The notes: a model not told the origin generated them from the sequence alone. Positions 32,678 through 41,006 are shown, numbered from the stretch's first letter. The stretch is DNA of 64,000 nucleotides from an uncultured Alphaproteobacteria bacterium (GCA_945957365.1 CAMFKI010000019.1:1-64000); one strand, 5' to 3'. Program-made: numbers and translations.

Positions 32678-32710
32678 AAAAACGGCAGGTGACCAGTTCG
32701 CCACCTGCCG
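32678..32710 (-). terminator. Rho-independent terminator of the gene at 32765-33229
   Basis: On the minus strand a 9-bp stem (CGGCAGGTG / CACCTGCCG) with a 10-base loop is followed by TTTTT. It lies 55 bases after the stop of the Thr/Ser-rich membrane protein gene. Confidence 0.85.
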
Positions 32711-32764
32711 CTGTCATGCAACTCTACTCATTCGCGAGGCTGTCGTGCCGCATTCGGCGCAAGT

Positions 32765-33229
32765 TCAGGGATTGCTTGGTGCCGTCGAGCCGCCCGTCGT
32801 CGTGCCGCTGCCGGCAGGAGCGGTTGGCTGCACCGGCAGGGTGGTGCTGCCGGTGGTGTCATCGCTGCTTCCGCCGCTGCTATTGGCGATGGGCGCCTGG
32901 CCGGCGCCATTTCCGGTCGCGAGGTTGGTATGGGTGTTGCCGAAATTGAGAGCGATCAGGAACGCCGCGACGAGGACCACGGCGACAACGAGAAAGGTTC
33001 CCGTAAAGCCCCGTCCCGAGCGCGCCGCCACGGTGCGCGCTGACGTGGACCCGAGATTGCCCGTGCCGCGCACGGTCTCGCCCGGGCGCATGTCGACAGC
33101 GTTGGTGTCGACCGTGCGGGAGCCTGGGAGGTCCATGCTGCCAAGGGGCTGCTGCATCGGATTGAGCGTGCTGCGGTCGTCGCCGGTGGTGTCGGTGTCG
33201 CGCTGCCGTGAACCCGGGGTAGTGGCCAT
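32765..33229 (-). CDS. Thr/Ser/Gly-rich single-pass membrane protein
   Basis: A 154-residue protein of unknown function. Residues 1-70 are polar and probably disordered, a single membrane helix follows near residues 75-95 (FLVVAVVLVAAFLIALNFG), and the C-terminal 55 residues are Ser/Thr/Gly/Pro-rich low complexity, placing a flexible tail outside the cytoplasm or vice versa. The ATG follows AAGGAGAACACGC. The layout matches the gene at 45786-46169. It is a single gene with its own candidate EcfG promoter and a clear terminator, inside the stress island. Confidence 0.75.
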   Translation of the reverse strand: MATTPGSRQRDTDTTGDDRSTLNPMQQPLGSMDLPGSRTVDTNAVDMRPGETVRGTGNLGSTSARTVAARSGRGFTGTFLVVAVVLVAAFLIALNFGNTHTNLATGNGAGQAPIANSSGGSSDDTTGSTTLPVQPTAPAGSGTTTGGSTAPSNP

Positions 33230-33269
33230 GCGTGTTCTCCTTCAGGGGTTGAACGTGCTTCCCGGGCGA

Positions 33270-33295
33270 AACCGCCGAGTGCCGCCGTTGGTTCC
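33270..33295 (-). promoter_or_regulatory. Near-consensus EcfG promoter of the gene at 32765-33229
   Basis: On the minus strand GGAAC (33295-33291), 17 bases, GGTT (33273-33270), one mismatch to CGTT; 40 bases before the start codon. It sits back to back with the candidate promoter for ku. Confidence 0.5.
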
Positions 33296-33311
33296 CCGGA
33301 GGCGACGCAAA

Positions 33312-33337
33312 GGAACCTCGCGCCGCGCCGCCGCATT
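33312..33337 (+). promoter_or_regulatory. Near-consensus EcfG promoter of ku-ligD
   Basis: GGAAC (33312-33316), 17 bases, CATT (33334-33337), one mismatch to CGTT, 23 bases before the ku start. The CATT variant is also seen before nepR-ecfG. Confidence 0.45.
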
Positions 33338-33360
33338 TGAGCCGCAAAGGGAGAGAGACG

Positions 33361-34245
33361 ATGGCTGCCAGGGCGTATTGGAAGGGGTTTCTGAGGTTGT
33401 CGCTGGTTTCGATCTCGGTCGAGATCTACAATGCCGAAGACCGCAAGGCCGATGTTTCCTTCCACCAGATCTACCGCCCCAACGGCAAGCGTGTGCATTA
33501 TGCCAAGACCGTCGAGGGCGTGGGCGAGGTCGCGGCGAAGGACATCGTCAGCGGGTATGAGCTGGAGAAGGGCAAATATGTGCTCATGGAACCTGACGAG
33601 ATCGATGCCGTGAAGCTGGAGAGCAAGCGCATCATCGAACTCTCGCAGTTCGTACCCGTCGGAGAGGTGGACCCACGCTATTTCGAACAGCCCTATTACG
33701 TGACCCCGGCCGATGAGTATGCCGCGGAGGGCTATCTCGTCATCCGCGAGGCGCTGCGCAAGACCGGTACCATCGGCGTCGGACAGTTGACGTCCGGTGG
33801 CCGTGAACACTTGGTCGGCGTGGCTCCGCTCGAGGCGGGGCTGATGCTGAACCGGCTGCGCTACGCCAACGAGCTGCGCCCCGACCGGCAGTTTTTTTCG
33901 GATCTTCCCAAGCTCAAGCTCGATCACGAGATGGTCGATCTCGCGAGCGAACTCATCGAGCGCAAACAGGGCCGCTTCCGCCCGGAAGCCTTCGAGGACC
34001 ACTACGAGACGGAATTGCGCAAGCTGATCCAGCGCAAGGCCAAGGGTGAAAGGATCGTGGCCGAGCCGGAACCCGAGCCACCCAAGGGCAATGTCATCAA
34101 TCTCATGGATGCGCTGCGCGACAGCCTGAAGAAGCCGGCCGCAAAGGAAAAATCCGTGCCGCCGCGCAAGGCCACGGCAAAGCGCAAGCCATCGACGGGA
34201 AAGTCGGCCCGGAAGCCCGCCAAATCGCGCGCCAAGGGCGCCTAG
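33361..34245 (+). CDS. ku: Non-homologous end-joining protein Ku
   Basis: A 294-residue bacterial Ku, which forms a homodimeric ring on DNA double-strand ends and recruits LigD. The beta-barrel core begins with AYWKGFLRLSLVSISVEIY and contains FHQIYRPNGKRVHYAK, FEQPYYVTPADE and GREHLVGVAPLEAGLMLNRL, all standard landmarks. The C-terminal 50 residues are Lys/Arg/Pro/Ala-rich and basic, which in other Ku proteins binds DNA. ATG at 33361 follows GGGAGAGAGACG. The stop is 3 bases before ligD, so the two form an operon under a candidate stress promoter. Confidence 0.95.
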   Translation: MAARAYWKGFLRLSLVSISVEIYNAEDRKADVSFHQIYRPNGKRVHYAKTVEGVGEVAAKDIVSGYELEKGKYVLMEPDEIDAVKLESKRIIELSQFVPVGEVDPRYFEQPYYVTPADEYAAEGYLVIREALRKTGTIGVGQLTSGGREHLVGVAPLEAGLMLNRLRYANELRPDRQFFSDLPKLKLDHEMVDLASELIERKQGRFRPEAFEDHYETELRKLIQRKAKGERIVAEPEPEPPKGNVINLMDALRDSLKKPAAKEKSVPPRKATAKRKPSTGKSARKPAKSRAKGA

Positions 34246-34248
34246 TCG

Positions 34249-36777
34249 ATGGCCGCGAAGAAGCCACCCCGCAAGACAAGGCCCTCGCCGCTGCGGGATT
34301 ATAAGGCCAAACGCGACTTTTCCAAGACCTCGGAGCCCGCCCCGGAGCCACCTGGCAGCACGCGTGGCAAACTGACGTTCGTTGTGCAGAAACACGATGC
34401 ACGGCGCCTGCATTTCGACCTGCGTCTCGAGCTCGACGGCGTGCTCAAGAGCTGGGCGGTGACGCGCGGACCCAGCATGACGCCAGGCGTGCGCCGCCTC
34501 GCCGTCGAGACGGAAGACCACCCGATGGCCTACAAGGCCTGGGAAGGCGTGATCCCCGCCGGGCAATATGGCGGCGGCACCATGATCGTCTGGGATCGCG
34601 GCACCTGGCACCCGGACGGCGACGCGCGCAAGGGCTTGAAAGAAGGCCACCTCACATTCCAGCTCGACGGCGAACGGCTGAAGGGCACATGGTCGCTCGT
34701 TCGCATGAAGGACGAGGGCAAGCGCCACAACTGGCTGCTGATCAAGCGCAGCGACGCGCATGCGCTGGCCAAGGGTTCGGCCGAGCCGGTCGAAACCGCC
34801 ATGGAGTCCGTCATCTCCGGCAGGAGCAACGCCGATCTCGCGAAACAGGGGCCACTGCGTGCCGACCACAAGGCCCGCGCTGCGAAGTCCAGTGTCACGC
34901 CTCCCGCCGCACTTGCCAAGCTGCAAGGCGCCAGGAAGGGCATCCTCCCCACCTTCGTCGCCCCCAGCCTCGCGCTGCAGGTGGCACGCCCGCCCGCAAC
35001 TGAAGGCTGGATTCACGAGATCAAGCATGACGGTTACCGCATCGAGGCGCGGCTCGACGGCGGCAAGGTGAAGCTGCTGACCCGCAAGGGCCTCGACTGG
35101 ACCAAGCGCTTCCCCGCCGTGGCGGAGGCGGTGAAGGGACTCGCCGCCAAGGCCGCCCTCGTCGATGGCGAAGTCATCGTGCAGGACGAACACGGCCATA
35201 CGAGCTTCAGCGGCCTGCAGTCCGACCTGAAGGCCGGCCGCCATGACCGCATGGTCTATTATGCCTTCGATCTGCTCTACCTCGACGGCTTCGACCTGCA
35301 CGGTGTGGCGCTCGCCGAGCGCAAGCGCCTGCTGGGGGATCTCATCGCAAAGTCGCCCACCACCTTCGCGCTGCGCTTCAACGATCATCTCGAACAGGCC
35401 GGCGAGGACGTCCTCCCGCAGGCCTGCCGCCTCGGCCTCGAAGGGATCGTCTCCAAGCAGACGGCGCTGCCCTATATCTCGGGCAGGGGTGAGCACTGGG
35501 TGAAGTCGAAATGCATGCTGCGCCAGGAATTCGTGGTGGTGGGCTTCCTGCCGGCCAGCGATCTCGACAAGGCCGTGGGCTCGCTCGTGCTTGCCTATCA
35601 TGCCGGTGGGAAGCTGATGCATGCGGGCCGCGCCGGCACAGGCTATTCGGCCGAGGAGGCGCGATCGCTCTACAAGCTCCTGGCACCCCTGAAGACGGCT
35701 ATGCCAGCCTTCGGCAACAGCATCACGCGAGCCGCGGCCAATGGTGTCCAGTGGGTGAAGCCGAAGGCGGTGGCCGAAATCGAATATCGCGGCCGAACGG
35801 CGGATGGCCTCCTGCGTCAGGCTGCCTATGTCGGGCTGCGCGAGGACAAGCCGGCAGCGGAAGTGACCCTCGAACAGGACCCGCGTTTCATCCCGAAGCA
35901 TGACGTGCCGGCCGGCGCGGCGCCTGCGCCGTCTTCCGCGACCTTCACCCATCCCGAGCGCGTGCTGTGGCCAGACGTCGGTGTCACCAAGCAGCGACTC
36001 GGCTCATATTACGAGCAGGTGGCGCCGTGGATCCTTCCGCATGTGAGGGGGCGGGTGCTGAGCCTGGTGCGCTGCCCCGATGGTGCGGCCAAGCAATGTT
36101 TCTTCGCCAAGCACGCCTGGATGGGCCTCGACCCTGCGATCGAACTGGTCGACACCGGCGACGAAAAGCCAATGATGACCATTCATGACCTCAAGGGATT
36201 GCTCGCTCTGGTCCAGATGAGCGTGCTGGAGATCCATGTCTGGGGTTCGCGCGTGACCGATCTCGAGCGCCCCGACCGCCTGATCTTCGACCTCGACCCC
36301 GGAGAGGGTGTCACCTGGGACGACATCAAGGCCGCGGCACTCGACCTCCGCGATCGTCTGAAGGGGATCGGTCTGCGCTCCTTCCTCAAGACGTCCGGTG
36401 GCAAGGGACTGCACGTCACCGTGCCCTTTGTCCCCGATCTCGGCTGGGACGATGCGAAGACCTTCACCAAGCTGGTGGCCCGGCAGATGGCAGCCGATGA
36501 TCCCGGTCGCTACATCGCCACCATGTCGAAAACCCGCCGCAAGGGCCGCATCTTCATCGACTATCTGCGCAACGGCCGCGGCGCCACCGCGGTGGCGCCC
36601 TATTCGACGCGCGCCCGGGACGGGGCGCCGGTGGCCATGCCCATCGACTGGAGTGAACTGAAGGCATTGCCCTCGGCCAGCCATTTCACCGTGGAGAACG
36701 CCATGGACCGGCTGTCGAAGCAGCGCGAAGATCCGTGGGCCGAGATGCTGCGCCTGCGCCAGAAACTGAAGCTCTGA
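34249..36777 (+). CDS. ligD: Multidomain DNA ligase D
   Basis: An 842-residue end-joining enzyme with all three domains in the order PE-LIG-POL. The 3'-phosphoesterase (about 40-170) has QKHDARRLHFDLRLE with His49, His55 and Asp57. The ATP-dependent ligase (about 215-525) has the adenylated Lys259 in EIKHDGYRIEARLDGGKV and motif IV EGIVSKQ. The primase-polymerase (about 560-830) has the metal pair Asp681/Asp683 in IFDLDPGEG and a C-terminal RKGRIFIDYLRNGRG. It works with Ku on double-strand breaks, adding and trimming nucleotides before sealing. Full length, no defect seen. Confidence 0.96.
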   Translation: MAAKKPPRKTRPSPLRDYKAKRDFSKTSEPAPEPPGSTRGKLTFVVQKHDARRLHFDLRLELDGVLKSWAVTRGPSMTPGVRRLAVETEDHPMAYKAWEGVIPAGQYGGGTMIVWDRGTWHPDGDARKGLKEGHLTFQLDGERLKGTWSLVRMKDEGKRHNWLLIKRSDAHALAKGSAEPVETAMESVISGRSNADLAKQGPLRADHKARAAKSSVTPPAALAKLQGARKGILPTFVAPSLALQVARPPATEGWIHEIKHDGYRIEARLDGGKVKLLTRKGLDWTKRFPAVAEAVKGLAAKAALVDGEVIVQDEHGHTSFSGLQSDLKAGRHDRMVYYAFDLLYLDGFDLHGVALAERKRLLGDLIAKSPTTFALRFNDHLEQAGEDVLPQACRLGLEGIVSKQTALPYISGRGEHWVKSKCMLRQEFVVVGFLPASDLDKAVGSLVLAYHAGGKLMHAGRAGTGYSAEEARSLYKLLAPLKTAMPAFGNSITRAAANGVQWVKPKAVAEIEYRGRTADGLLRQAAYVGLREDKPAAEVTLEQDPRFIPKHDVPAGAAPAPSSATFTHPERVLWPDVGVTKQRLGSYYEQVAPWILPHVRGRVLSLVRCPDGAAKQCFFAKHAWMGLDPAIELVDTGDEKPMMTIHDLKGLLALVQMSVLEIHVWGSRVTDLERPDRLIFDLDPGEGVTWDDIKAAALDLRDRLKGIGLRSFLKTSGGKGLHVTVPFVPDLGWDDAKTFTKLVARQMAADDPGRYIATMSKTRRKGRIFIDYLRNGRGATAVAPYSTRARDGAPVAMPIDWSELKALPSASHFTVENAMDRLSKQREDPWAEMLRLRQKLKL

Positions 36778-36784
36778 ATCGGCA

Positions 36785-36806
36785 ACCGGCCCCCCGAGGG
36801 GCCGGT
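36785..36806. terminator. Hairpin between convergent ligD and the DUF6600 gene
   Basis: A 9-bp perfect stem (ACCGGCCCC / GGGGCCGGT) with a 4-base loop, 7 bases after the ligD stop. There is no T-run on either side, so it may depend on Rho. Confidence 0.55.
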
Positions 36807-36858
36807 CCGATCTTGCGGTGTGGTCACTACGCCGAAGCGCAGTGACCTTGCAACAAGC

Positions 36859-38400
36859 CTACTGCGCGGGGGCGCAGCTGGCATTGGTGCTGGGGTCGCA
36901 GGCTTGGTTCTTGCGACCCTTGCCCTTTCCCTGGCCATCGCCCGGAGCATTGGCAGTCCCATCGGGAGCCGACTGCTTCTGGCCATTGGCCTTGCCCTGG
37001 CCATTGACGGCAGGTGCCTGGCTGGTCGAACCCGTAGCATCGCCATTCTGGTCCGCAGCACCCGGAAGCCTTTTGTGCCTCTTGCCCTGCTGCTGATCCT
37101 GAGCCTGAACGTCCGACTGACCGTTACCGCCGGCATTGCCGTTCTGACCGGTATCCATCTTCTTCTTCATCTTGCCATTGACAGGCGGCGTGGAGGCTTC
37201 GTTCGCGGGCGCCCCTGACTGACCCGTGGCGTTGCCCGAGGGCGAAGTGTTCTGGCCGGTGTTGACCTTCTTCTTCTTGCCATCCGCAGGCGGCGTGGAG
37301 GCTTCGTTCGAAGGTGCAGCCGACTGGCCGGTGGTGGTGCCCGAAGGTGCGGTGTTCTGGCCCGTGTCGGTCTTCTTCCTCTTCATCTTGCCATTGGCAT
37401 CGGGCGCCGAGGCTTCGTTCGTGGCCGGCTGGCTACCGTTGCCGGCGTTGCCTGTATTCGTGCTGCCAGTGTTGGTCGTGTCCGTGCTGGCGGTGCCGGC
37501 GCTGTTGTCATTGCCGGGAGCAGACGTCGTATTCTGCTGCGCCGTGCCGTTGTCGTTGCCGCCCTGGCCGCGCTTGATCTTGTGGACCTTGCCGACGTCG
37601 GTCAGCTTCTGCGGCTTGGCATTGGCATCAGCCGAGATCTGGCCCTGGAAGGCCGTCACCTGATCGGGCCCGGCCTTGGCTTCCGACGGATTGTCGGTGG
37701 TGCTAACGGCGACCGTCTTCACCTTCTCGCCCGTCTCGCGCTGGATGACATTCACGTCGATGACGTTGTTGACGACGATGTTGTTGGTGACGCGCGGCGT
37801 TCCGATGTACTGCGTGCGGTCCACCACCTGGCGCATCTGCCGGTCGTCACGCACCACGTCGACCTGGAGGTCGGGTGCAAGGAAGCGCCGCGTCGGCACC
37901 GCAACCCAGTAGTAGTCCGGAATGTCGCCGACGGAGACATTGATCGAAACGTCGGCTCCGCCGCCATGGCGCGACGGCGGCAAGGGCGCCCAGACCACAT
38001 AGTCGTTGCTGCGCCGCCAGCTCACCCAGGCCGGCGCCCAGCGCTTGCCCGGAACCCAGTACCAGCCGATGTCGTCGGCATAGCCCCAGCGGCCATAGTG
38101 ATACGTCGCCCAGCCGAAGGGCTCGTTCGACGCCCAGGTCCAGCCATAGCGTTTGGCATAGACCCAGTGTCCGTCGGTATAGGGCCGCCAGCCGGCATTC
38201 ACGCGGCCGGGGATGAAGACGTAATCATTGTCGTAGTTGACCCAGTCGCCATACTGGCCGAGCTGGTTGTAGAACAGCGAGAAGCTGACGTTCACGGCGG
38301 CTTCGGCGGGGGGAGCAAAGCCGGGGGCGCCGATCTGCGGAGCGCCGACGAGCGCGATGGTTGCGAGGGCCGTACCGGCCAGGATCGAGCGGAGTCTCAT
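36859..38400 (-). CDS. Secreted DUF6600 protein with Lys/Thr/Pro-rich repeat tail
   Basis: A 513-residue exported protein. A signal peptide (about 1-35) precedes the DUF6600 domain (about 36-160), rich in Trp/Tyr/Gly: LFYNQLGQYGDWVNYDNDYV, GWTWASNEPFGWATYHYGRW and DIGWYWVPGKRWAPAWVSW. A middle region (about 160-260) resembles an SH3/FecR-linked segment. The C-terminal half is low complexity with 35-37-residue tandem repeats alternating TGQN, NEASTPP and basic GKKKK blocks. It is probably periplasmic or surface located; its role is unknown. An exact EcfG promoter lies 42 bases before the start codon, so it should be stress induced. Confidence 0.78.
   Translation of the reverse strand: MRLRSILAGTALATIALVGAPQIGAPGFAPPAEAAVNVSFSLFYNQLGQYGDWVNYDNDYVFIPGRVNAGWRPYTDGHWVYAKRYGWTWASNEPFGWATYHYGRWGYADDIGWYWVPGKRWAPAWVSWRRSNDYVVWAPLPPSRHGGGADVSINVSVGDIPDYYWVAVPTRRFLAPDLQVDVVRDDRQMRQVVDRTQYIGTPRVTNNIVVNNVIDVNVIQRETGEKVKTVAVSTTDNPSEAKAGPDQVTAFQGQISADANAKPQKLTDVGKVHKIKRGQGGNDNGTAQQNTTSAPGNDNSAGTASTDTTNTGSTNTGNAGNGSQPATNEASAPDANGKMKRKKTDTGQNTAPSGTTTGQSAAPSNEASTPPADGKKKKVNTGQNTSPSGNATGQSGAPANEASTPPVNGKMKKKMDTGQNGNAGGNGQSDVQAQDQQQGKRHKRLPGAADQNGDATGSTSQAPAVNGQGKANGQKQSAPDGTANAPGDGQGKGKGRKNQACDPSTNASCAPAQ
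37182..37420 (-). repeat. In-gene tandem repeats (about 105-111 bases per unit)
   Basis: Units encoding a motif of the type NEASTPP-(A/V)-(D/N)-GK-(K/M)KKK followed by TGQN-x-(A/S)-PSG. Copies of the GGAGGCTTCGTTCG block lie at about 37192, 37297 and 37411, spaced 105 to 114 bases. They account for the low-complexity tail of the DUF6600 protein. Confidence 0.7.
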
Positions 38401-38441
38401 GATTGCATCCTTCCATACGAAGTGAGGACTTCAGCCTGCGC

Positions 38442-38467
38442 AACGCGGGGCGCGACCGCGGGGTTCC
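38442..38467 (-). promoter_or_regulatory. EcfG promoter of the DUF6600 gene (exact)
   Basis: On the minus strand GGAAC (38467-38463), 17 bases, CGTT (38445-38442), a perfect match to the alphaproteobacterial EcfG consensus. It starts 3 bases after the stop of the SLC13 gene and ends 42 bases before the DUF6600 start. Confidence 0.75.
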
Positions 38468-38469
38468 GA

Positions 38470-40239
38470 CTAGCGCAGCGGCCAGAACACCGGCACCAGC
38501 ACGATAGCGATCCCAAAGATGATGAAGGTCAGCGGAAAGCCCACCTTCACGAAATCCATGAAGCGGTAGCGGCCGGGGCCGTAGACCATCAGGCTCGAGG
38601 GCTCGAGCGGAGTGAGGTAGGAGCAGCTCGCCGCGATGGCGATCATCATGGCGAAGCTGCGCGGATTGTAGCCGAGCTGGCGCGCCGTCTCGAAGGCGAT
38701 GGGAACCACCACGATGGCCGCGGCCTGGTTCGACATTGGCTGGGTCAGCGCCACGGTGAGCACGAAGAAGCAGCTCAGCAGCAGCAGCGGGCTGCCGCCG
38801 CCCACGAGGTCGATGAGCTCCGCGGCAAGCCAGCGGCCGGTGCCGGTGACATCCATGGCCACACCCAGCGACAGCAGCGACCCGATCAGGATCAGAACCT
38901 TCCACTCGACCTGCCGATAGGCATCCTCGGGCGAGATGCAGCGCGTGAGGAGCATGAGGAAGGCGCCGCCCAGCGCCGCGACCGGCATGCTCACCAGGTT
39001 GAATGTCATGGCCACCAGCGCCAGCGCGAAGATGGCAACGGCGAGGGCGGCGTGCGAGGTGCGCAGCCGTTCGGTGTCCACGCCACCGAAGATGTTGAAC
39101 AGGTTGCCGCGTTCGAGCTCCGTCACGTCCTCCGGGCGGCCCTGCAGCAGCAGCACGTCACCGAGACGCATGCGGATGCGGCTCAGCTGGCGCGGCCGGC
39201 GGAAGCCGGGCCTGTTCAGGCCCAGCACCTTGAGGCCGTAGCGCTGATGGAACTCCGCACTTTTGAGCGTGTGCCCGATGAGCGGCGAATCGGGCATCAG
39301 CACGCCTTCGACGATGGCAGCATCCTCATCCGCCTCGCCCGCGAGATGCGCGTCGGCCTTGAGGTCGAGCCCCGGCGCGTCCTTGAGGCGGAGGAGATCG
39401 CGGCGGCGGCCTTCGACGACGATCACGTCGCCTTCCGCCAGCGTGGCTTCGTCCTTCGGTGTCACGGGCTTGCCGTTGCGCAGCAGGCGCTGCACGGCGA
39501 AGCCCGTGTCACGCCCGACGGGCGACTGACCGAGAGGCGTGCCGATGAGTGGCGAACCTTCAGAAACCACGAGATCGGCAGTATAGGCGCGGTTTCCGAT
39601 GTCGGCGGGGCTGGCGGCATCACGCCCGCGGTCGGGCATGAGGCGGAGCCCGATGGTGAGCATGTAGGCGATGCCCGCGATGGCGATGGGAAGGCCGACC
39701 GGTGCGAGCTCGAACATGCCCATGGGCTTCTCGCCGGCCCGCACCATCAACTCGCTGATGACGATGTTGGTCGAGGTGCTGATCAGCGTTACCGAGCTGG
39801 TGAGGATGGAGGCAAAGGCGAGCGGCAGCAGCAGGCGCGACGGGCTGGTCTTGTTGTGGGCCGCGATCCCCAGCACCACGGGTACGAAAAACGCCGTGGC
39901 CGCCGTGTTGCTGATGAAGGCGGACAGCGTCGCCACCGAAATCATGATGATGGCGAGGAGGGCGAATGGCCGGGCGTCCGCATGGAGCAGGATCCATCGC
40001 CCCACGCTGTCGACGATCCCGGTGTGCGACAGTGCCGCCGTCATGATGAAGAAACCGAGGATCATTATGACCGTGCTGCTGCCGAAGCCGGAAAATGCCT
40101 GTTCGGGCGTAAGGAGCCCGGTGGCGAGTATGGCCAGCATCACGCCGAGCGCCACCACGTCAGCGGGGATGCGATCCCATGAAAACAGCGCCACCGCCCC
40201 CACCAGAATGGCAAGGCAAATCATGATGTGCGGCGTCAT
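38470..40239 (-). CDS. SLC13-family permease with two RCK-C (TrkA-C) domains
   Basis: A 589-residue transporter of the DASS/SLC13 (ArsB/NhaD-related ion transporter) superfamily. The first membrane half (about 5-180) has ILGFFIMTAALSHTGIVD and SAFISNTAATAFFVPVVLG (a conserved Asn-Thr substrate/Na+ loop); two RCK-C regulatory domains occupy about 205-370 (VSEGSPLIGTPLGQSP and MPDSPLIGHTLKSAEFHQRY); the second membrane half has QPMSNQAAAIVVVPIA with the matching loop and ends near LTFIIFGIAIVLVPVFWPL. Such proteins carry sulfate, dicarboxylates or organic anions. The ATG follows GGAAGGATCGCGAAG. An exact EcfG promoter lies upstream, so this transporter is probably stress induced. Confidence 0.87.
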   Translation of the reverse strand: MTPHIMICLAILVGAVALFSWDRIPADVVALGVMLAILATGLLTPEQAFSGFGSSTVIMILGFFIMTAALSHTGIVDSVGRWILLHADARPFALLAIIMISVATLSAFISNTAATAFFVPVVLGIAAHNKTSPSRLLLPLAFASILTSSVTLISTSTNIVISELMVRAGEKPMGMFELAPVGLPIAIAGIAYMLTIGLRLMPDRGRDAASPADIGNRAYTADLVVSEGSPLIGTPLGQSPVGRDTGFAVQRLLRNGKPVTPKDEATLAEGDVIVVEGRRRDLLRLKDAPGLDLKADAHLAGEADEDAAIVEGVLMPDSPLIGHTLKSAEFHQRYGLKVLGLNRPGFRRPRQLSRIRMRLGDVLLLQGRPEDVTELERGNLFNIFGGVDTERLRTSHAALAVAIFALALVAMTFNLVSMPVAALGGAFLMLLTRCISPEDAYRQVEWKVLILIGSLLSLGVAMDVTGTGRWLAAELIDLVGGGSPLLLLSCFFVLTVALTQPMSNQAAAIVVVPIAFETARQLGYNPRSFAMMIAIAASCSYLTPLEPSSLMVYGPGRYRFMDFVKVGFPLTFIIFGIAIVLVPVFWPLR

Positions 40240-40291
40240 CTTCGCGATCCTTCCCCGGGGGCCGCCGCTTGCTGCGGCGATCGGAAGCAAA

Positions 40292-40317
40292 AACGGTATC
40301 CGGCAGGAACATGTTCC
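40292..40317 (-). promoter_or_regulatory. EcfG promoter of the SLC13 gene (exact)
   Basis: On the minus strand GGAAC (40317-40313), 17 bases, CGTT (40295-40292), 53 bases before the start codon at 40239. It stands back to back with the site for the rightward gene at 40385. Confidence 0.7.
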
Positions 40318-40320
40318 GGC

Positions 40321-40345
40321 GGAACATTTCTCCGTGGTTCCAGTT
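40321..40345 (+). promoter_or_regulatory. Near-consensus EcfG promoter of the gene at 40385
   Basis: GGAAC (40321-40325), 16 bases, AGTT (40342-40345), one mismatch to CGTT, 39 bases before the ATG. It is identical in form to the site before the DUF3618 operon at 1257. Confidence 0.6.
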
Positions 40346-40384
40346 GTGCCCGCAACGCCAACTCAGCACAGCGGAGGAATAGCC

Positions 40385-40873
40385 ATGGCCGTCTCGCAAC
40401 TTCGTGGCCGCAGCCGCCATCGGGACCAGCGCGAAGGTCCTGCCTTCTTCGATGATCTGCTCGCCATGGCGGGCAGCCTTGCCAACAGCCGCAAGGAATA
40501 TGCCTCGACCCAGCTCGAGAACCTTGCGGATTCGCTGCGCCAGTTCGGCGAGTCGCTGCCGTCGCTCCCCACCATGAAGGGCTATGCCGAAGCAGCTGCA
40601 GGCGGTCTCGAGGATCTCGCGGGCTACGTGGTCGACAGCGACCTTCCCGACATGGTGTCCGACGCGCGCGAGATGGCGCGGCGTCATCCCCTGGCGACAT
40701 TCGGCGGTAGCATTCTCGCCGGTCTCGTCATAACCCAGCTCGTCCAGGCCCGCACCGAGGCGATGCGCGCCTCGCTGCGCCCCCGGAGCGCCGCTGCCGG
40801 GCGGCGTTCGGGCTCGCGGAATTCGTCGCGGTCCCGATCCGGTGACGATGCCGAGAGCGATGCGGCTGCGTGA
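40385..40873 (+). CDS. Small membrane stress protein (paralogue of the 2203 gene)
   Basis: A 162-residue protein of unknown function with a basic N-terminus, an amphipathic helical region (SLANSRKEYASTQLENLADS then LRQFGESLPSLPTMKGYAE), a single hydrophobic segment at about 108-122 (PLATFGGSILAGLVITQL) and an Arg/Ser-rich tail. The RRHPLATFGG block resembles RRQPTAFLG in the gene at 2203. ATG at 40385 is set by GGAGGA seven bases upstream. It has its own candidate EcfG promoter and a Rho-independent terminator, so it is monocistronic. Confidence 0.75.
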   Translation: MAVSQLRGRSRHRDQREGPAFFDDLLAMAGSLANSRKEYASTQLENLADSLRQFGESLPSLPTMKGYAEAAAGGLEDLAGYVVDSDLPDMVSDAREMARRHPLATFGGSILAGLVITQLVQARTEAMRASLRPRSAAAGRRSGSRNSSRSRSGDDAESDAAA

Positions 40874-40923
40874 TTTCAGTCCCCGGGCAGTGTCTCCCTC
40901 CCCCTATCGGCTGCCTGCACCTT

Positions 40924-40950
40924 GAGGCCCTGCAATGCGGGGCCTCTTTT
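40924..40950 (+). terminator. Rho-independent terminator of the gene at 40385
   Basis: A 7-bp stem (GAGGCCC / GGGCCTC) with a 9-base loop is followed by TTTT, 51 bases after the stop codon. Confidence 0.8.
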
Positions 40951-40981
40951 CATGTGCAGCGAGGCCCGCCCTACAGCCTGC

Positions 40982-41006
40982 GGAACAAAGCTGCGAGCGC
41001 TGCGTT
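40982..41006 (+). promoter_or_regulatory. EcfG promoter of the operon at 41064 (exact)
   Basis: GGAAC (40982-40986), 16 bases, CGTT (41003-41006), perfect consensus, 57 bases before the ATG at 41064 and downstream of the terminator, so it serves only the following three genes. Confidence 0.75.

Noticed and set aside
32956..35952. A 998-codon minus-strand ORF opposite ku and ligD
   Set aside because: It lies antisense to two clearly identified genes, has no recognisable domain, and is the usual result of GC-rich third-position bias.
37582..40182. An 866-codon plus-strand ORF opposite the DUF6600 and SLC13 genes
   Set aside because: Composition is His/Asp/Arg/Gln-rich as in antisense frames, and the opposite strand holds well-supported genes.
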